Shown piece by piece: positions 3,978 through 6,613 of a stretch of 6,613 bases of DNA; within the stretch, counting starts at the first letter, position 1, and each line of letters begins with the position of its first letter. Source of the DNA: DASWIG01 sp965371445 (GTDB lineage Bacteria > Acidobacteriota > Thermoanaerobaculia > Multivoradales > J023). Below the pieces are notes generated by a model. It made no database searches and had not been told where the DNA came from. It saw only the letters and a list, made by a program, of their open reading frames with translations. The stretch lies in assembly GCA_965371445.1 (NCBI GenBank), contig CBDUYN010000306.1, forward strand, positions 1-6,613, in the 5' to 3' direction. The position numbers were made by a program, and so were the translations under genes.

Positions 3978-6410
3978 ATGGTCGAGACCCTCCGCCAGGA
4001 CGTGCGCTACGCGCTGCGCACCTTTCGCAAGAACCCAGCCTTCACCGCTGTGGCGCTCGTTCTCGTCGTGCTCGGCATTGGCGCGACCACGGCGATCTTC
4101 AGCGTCGTCGACGCAGTTCTCCTGAAGTCGCTCCCTTACGAGGAACCGGACCGCCTCGTCCGCGTCTCCCACGCCCACCAGGAGGCGGGACTCAACGACG
4201 GTGGCGGATTCTCTCCCCAGGACTTCGAGGACCTTGCCGTCGGATCCGACGGCTTCGCCCAACTGGCCAGCTACCTCTTCGTCCCCGGCCAGTCGTCGAT
4301 GAGCCTGGTCCACACCGGAGCGCCACAGAGCCTGGAGGTGGCGGTCGTCTCAGGAAACTTCTTCGACACTCTGGGACGCCGCGCGTTGCGTGGCCGGACG
4401 CTCCTGGGCGAAGACGCGGTCGCCGGCAAGGACGACGTGATCGTCCTCAGCCACAGCCTCTGGCAACGGCGCTTCGCCGGCGAGGTGTCGATCGTCGGAC
4501 GGACGGTGACTTTAGAGGGCGACCCGCTCGTGGTCGTCGGCGTCATGCCGGCCTCGTTCCGTTACCCGTCGAGCCTGGCCGAGGCGTGGGTGCCGATTTC
4601 CCGCATCACGGAAGACATGATTCCCAGCCGCCGCGACGTCCGCTGGAGGCAAGTCTTCGGACGTCTGGCGCCTGACGCGACGCTCCAGGCGGCGGCGACC
4701 GAGACCCGGACGATTTTGGGCCGGCTCGCCGCCGACCATCCGGACTCCAACGAAGGCTGGACAGGAGCGGTTCTGACCCCGCTGCGGGAGTCCATGGTCG
4801 GCGACGTGGCGCCCGCTCTCCTGGTGCTTTTCGGCGCTACGGCGATGGTGCTCCTCGTCGCCTGCGCCAATCTGGCGAACCTGTTGCTGGCCCGCGCCAC
4901 CGGACGGCGGCGCGAGATGGCCATCCGGGCGTCGCTGGGCGCCGGACGCTGGCGGCTGGTGCGTCAGCTCCTGACCGAGAGCGTCCTGCTCGCCTCTGCC
5001 GGCGGCGCCCTGGGCCTGGCGCTCGCGATCTGGGGCGTCGACGTCCTGGTGGCGATGAGCGCCGGCACCCTGCCGCTGACCGACGAGATCGGTCCCGACC
5101 CGCGGCTGGTGGGCTTCGCGCTCCTGGCCTCGCTGGTCACGGGGGTGGCGTTCGGCTTGGCTCCGGCCTTGACCGCCGCCAAATGGCAGCCGGCGCTGGT
5201 GCTGCGCGAGGAGGGCTCCGCGTCGCCCGGCGGTCGCCGGCAGGCGCTTCGCAACCTCATGGTGGTGGCCGAGACGGCCCTCGCCGTCCTCCTGGTGATC
5301 GGCTCGGGGTTGATGCTCAAGAGCTTCTGGAAGCTCGTCCAGGTCGACCCGGGGTTCGACACCGAACAGGTCCTGACGGCGAGCCTCAAGATTCCCGCCG
5401 ACCAGTTCGACGTCGACGCGGAGGGCTGGACGGAAAGCCTCCTGGCCTATCAGAACGACGTCTTGACGGCGGTCCGGGACATCCCAGGGGTGGTCGCTGT
5501 GGGCGCTAGCAAGACGGCTCCCCTGTCCGACGGCGGTGAGCCGGTGACGTTGACGATCCAGGATCCGTCGGGACGTGACATTGAGGTCCGCCCCGATTCC
5601 GGGCTCCAGATCGTGACGCCGGGATATTTCGAAGCCCTGGGAATCACGGTCCTCAAGGGCCGGGTCATGGGCGAGCACGACTCGCCGATGGCGATGGTGG
5701 TCAACCGGTCGCTAGCGGAGCGATTCTGGCCGGGACGCGATCCTGTAGGCGAGCGGCTCGGGCCCGGAGAGGTCATCGGGGTCGTCGCCGACGTCCATCA
5801 CCAGGGCGTGGCGAAAGCAGCGAGTTCGGCGATCTACGTCGGACCGCGCGCCGCCCCTCGGGTGTCGATGAACCTCTTCGTGCGTACCGCGGCAGAGGGC
5901 CTTGGAGCCTCTGGCCTGGCCGACGTGGTGCGGCAGGCGATCTGGTCGGTCAACCCCGGCCAGCCGATCTCCGACGTCGTCTACCTGGAGCAGGCGGTGG
6001 CGGACGATGTCGCCCAGCCACGGTTCTTCGCCACGCTGTTGGCTGCTTTCGCCGCCCTGGCGCTGGTGTTGGCGGCGTTGGGGATCTACGGCGTTGTCTC
6101 CTACTCCGTCGGCCAGCGGACCCACGAGCTTGGCGTCCGGATGGCGCTCGGCGCTCGCGGCCAGGACGTCCTGCGCCTCGTCGTCTACCAGTCGATGGCG
6201 GTCTGTGGGACAGGACTCGTCCTGGGACTGGTGGGAGCGGTTGGGTTGAGCCGAATCCTCAGCGGCTTGCTCTACGGTGTCGAGCCGCGGGACCCGTCGA
6301 CGTTCGCGACGGTGGCGGTACTGCTGTTCGTCGTGTCGTTCGTGGCGAGCTTCATCCCGGCGCTGGCCACGACGCGACTTGATCCGGTCACGGCGCTACG
6401 CCGGTCCTGA
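3978..6410 (+). CDS. MacB/FtsX-type permease, duplicated orphan permease (ADOP) layout
   Basis: An 810-residue inner-membrane protein built from two MacB/FtsX permease halves fused in one chain. Half 1: the N-terminal DVRYALRTFRKNPAFTAVAL, membrane helix about 22-45, periplasmic MacB-type domain about 50-275, then three helices (about 277-305, 333-358, 378-398) with the FtsX signature RRREMAIRASLGAGRWRLVR (310-329). Half 2: helix about 427-447, periplasmic domain about 450-680 with NRSLAERFWPGRDPVGERLG (576-595), and three helices (about 684-710, 737-762, 775-797) with QRTHELGVRMALGARGQDVL (713-732). It ends LDPVTALRRS, the usual family finish. Eight helices and about 800 residues are typical for the ADOP family, common in Acidobacteriota. 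MacB-type relatives use ATP-driven movement of the periplasmic domain to move peptides, drugs or lipoproteins; the substrate here is unknown. There is no ATP-binding domain in the chain and no ATPase gene nearby, so any ATPase partner would be encoded elsewhere. Transcription is convergent with the next gene. Confidence 0.93.
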   Translation: MVETLRQDVRYALRTFRKNPAFTAVALVLVVLGIGATTAIFSVVDAVLLKSLPYEEPDRLVRVSHAHQEAGLNDGGGFSPQDFEDLAVGSDGFAQLASYLFVPGQSSMSLVHTGAPQSLEVAVVSGNFFDTLGRRALRGRTLLGEDAVAGKDDVIVLSHSLWQRRFAGEVSIVGRTVTLEGDPLVVVGVMPASFRYPSSLAEAWVPISRITEDMIPSRRDVRWRQVFGRLAPDATLQAAATETRTILGRLAADHPDSNEGWTGAVLTPLRESMVGDVAPALLVLFGATAMVLLVACANLANLLLARATGRRREMAIRASLGAGRWRLVRQLLTESVLLASAGGALGLALAIWGVDVLVAMSAGTLPLTDEIGPDPRLVGFALLASLVTGVAFGLAPALTAAKWQPALVLREEGSASPGGRRQALRNLMVVAETALAVLLVIGSGLMLKSFWKLVQVDPGFDTEQVLTASLKIPADQFDVDAEGWTESLLAYQNDVLTAVRDIPGVVAVGASKTAPLSDGGEPVTLTIQDPSGRDIEVRPDSGLQIVTPGYFEALGITVLKGRVMGEHDSPMAMVVNRSLAERFWPGRDPVGERLGPGEVIGVVADVHHQGVAKAASSAIYVGPRAAPRVSMNLFVRTAAEGLGASGLADVVRQAIWSVNPGQPISDVVYLEQAVADDVAQPRFFATLLAAFAALALVLAALGIYGVVSYSVGQRTHELGVRMALGARGQDVLRLVVYQSMAVCGTGLVLGLVGAVGLSRILSGLLYGVEPRDPSTFATVAVLLFVVSFVASFIPALATTRLDPVTALRRS

Positions 6411-6479
6411 CGGCGGAAGTCACGCCTCTTGATAGGCTTGTTCCAGAACCGAGCTCACGAAAGTGTCACCGAGCCCCCG
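6411..6479. other. Convergent intergenic gap
   Basis: This 69-base gap separates the stops of the permease (plus) and the beta-propeller gene (minus). I see only a weak 4-bp stem, GGCG (6412-6415) / CGCC (6423-6426), and no T-run, so no intrinsic terminator can be called for either gene. Confidence 0.5.
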
Positions 6480-6613
6480 TCAGCCGCCCGCGAGGGACAG
6501 CCGGAACGCGGCCATCTCCTGGCCGTTGCGAACCAGCAGTACGTCGCCGACCAGCGCTGGCTGGTTCCAGGTCTTGCCCTCGATCGCCGGGAACCGCGCG
6601 AGCTCCGTGAGCT
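6480..6613 (-). CDS. PQQ-like beta-propeller protein, C-terminal end (partial)
   Basis: The last 43 codons of a minus-strand gene that enters from beyond the right edge; the stop is TGA at 6480-6482. The segment reads LTELARFPAIEGKTWNQPAL, then VGDVLLVRNGQEMAAFRLSL, AGG. The pattern of a short strand ending in GKTWN-P-L, then GD-LLVRNGQEMAAF-L, matches the closing blade of PQQ-binding-like (quinoprotein-type) beta-propellers, where xLYVRN-EEMAxYxL is the usual last repeat. Such proteins are often exported and may act as dehydrogenases or as non-enzymatic WD40-like scaffolds. The catalytic part, signal peptide and blade count lie outside the window, so the activity cannot be stated. Its codon use looks normal and the visible part is intact. 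Confidence 0.7.
   Translation of the reverse strand, partial: LTELARFPAIEGKTWNQPALVGDVLLVRNGQEMAAFRLSLAGG

Noticed and set aside
3566..4675. 369-codon plus-strand frame overlapping the permease start
   Set aside because: It overlaps the permease in another frame and reads as Arg/Pro/Gly-rich low complexity.
4512..5678. 388-codon open frame on the minus strand inside the permease
   Set aside because: It is a shadow of the permease in high-GC DNA, rich in Arg/Gln/His/Gly, without recognisable domains, while the plus strand encodes a clear membrane protein.

Overview
The window is GC-rich DNA whose genes use codons ending mostly in G or C. It carries an 810-residue MacB/FtsX permease of the 'duplicated orphan permease' (ADOP) layout, an ASPIC/UnbV (CRTAC1-like) domain remnant, a glycoside hydrolase family 3 (GH3) remnant and the end of a PQQ-type beta-propeller gene. 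That mixture is typical of Acidobacteriota or related soil bacteria. The assignment is an inference from gene content, not a phylogenetic result.

Layout. 1-237: no convincing gene; a 22-bp G-rich direct repeat and two inverted repeats. 238-678 (minus): intact small protein of unknown function. 728-1165 (minus): C-terminal ASPIC/UnbV fragment, cut short. About 1180-2447 (minus): damaged GH3 gene, lacking its N-terminus, the linker and start of its second domain (with a frame change at the join near 1584), and its C-terminus. About 2445-2720 (plus): unrecognised coding remnant broken by a frameshift. 2767-3427 (plus): intact toxin-antitoxin operon of the HigB/HigA type, toxin first, with a candidate promoter inside an inverted repeat. 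3428-3977: gene-poor stretch with 22/23-bp tandem repeats, an inverted copy of their core, several hairpins and a dubious minus-strand membrane-segment ORF. 3978-6410 (plus): full-length ADOP-type permease. 6480-6613 (minus): last 43 codons of a PQQ-like beta-propeller protein, convergent with the permease.

Interpretation. The left 2.7 kb reads as a patchwork of decayed or deleted gene pieces next to an intact toxin-antitoxin pair, the picture of an accessory or rearranged region. The toxin-antitoxin operon is the only clear functional unit of interacting genes. The permease has no ATPase or PadR-type regulator beside it here. I see no evidence for a wholly new system. The most useful leads are the layered gene remnants, the operator and near-leaderless start of the toxin operon, the unusual recognition-helix region of the antitoxin, and the repeat-rich leader upstream of the permease.
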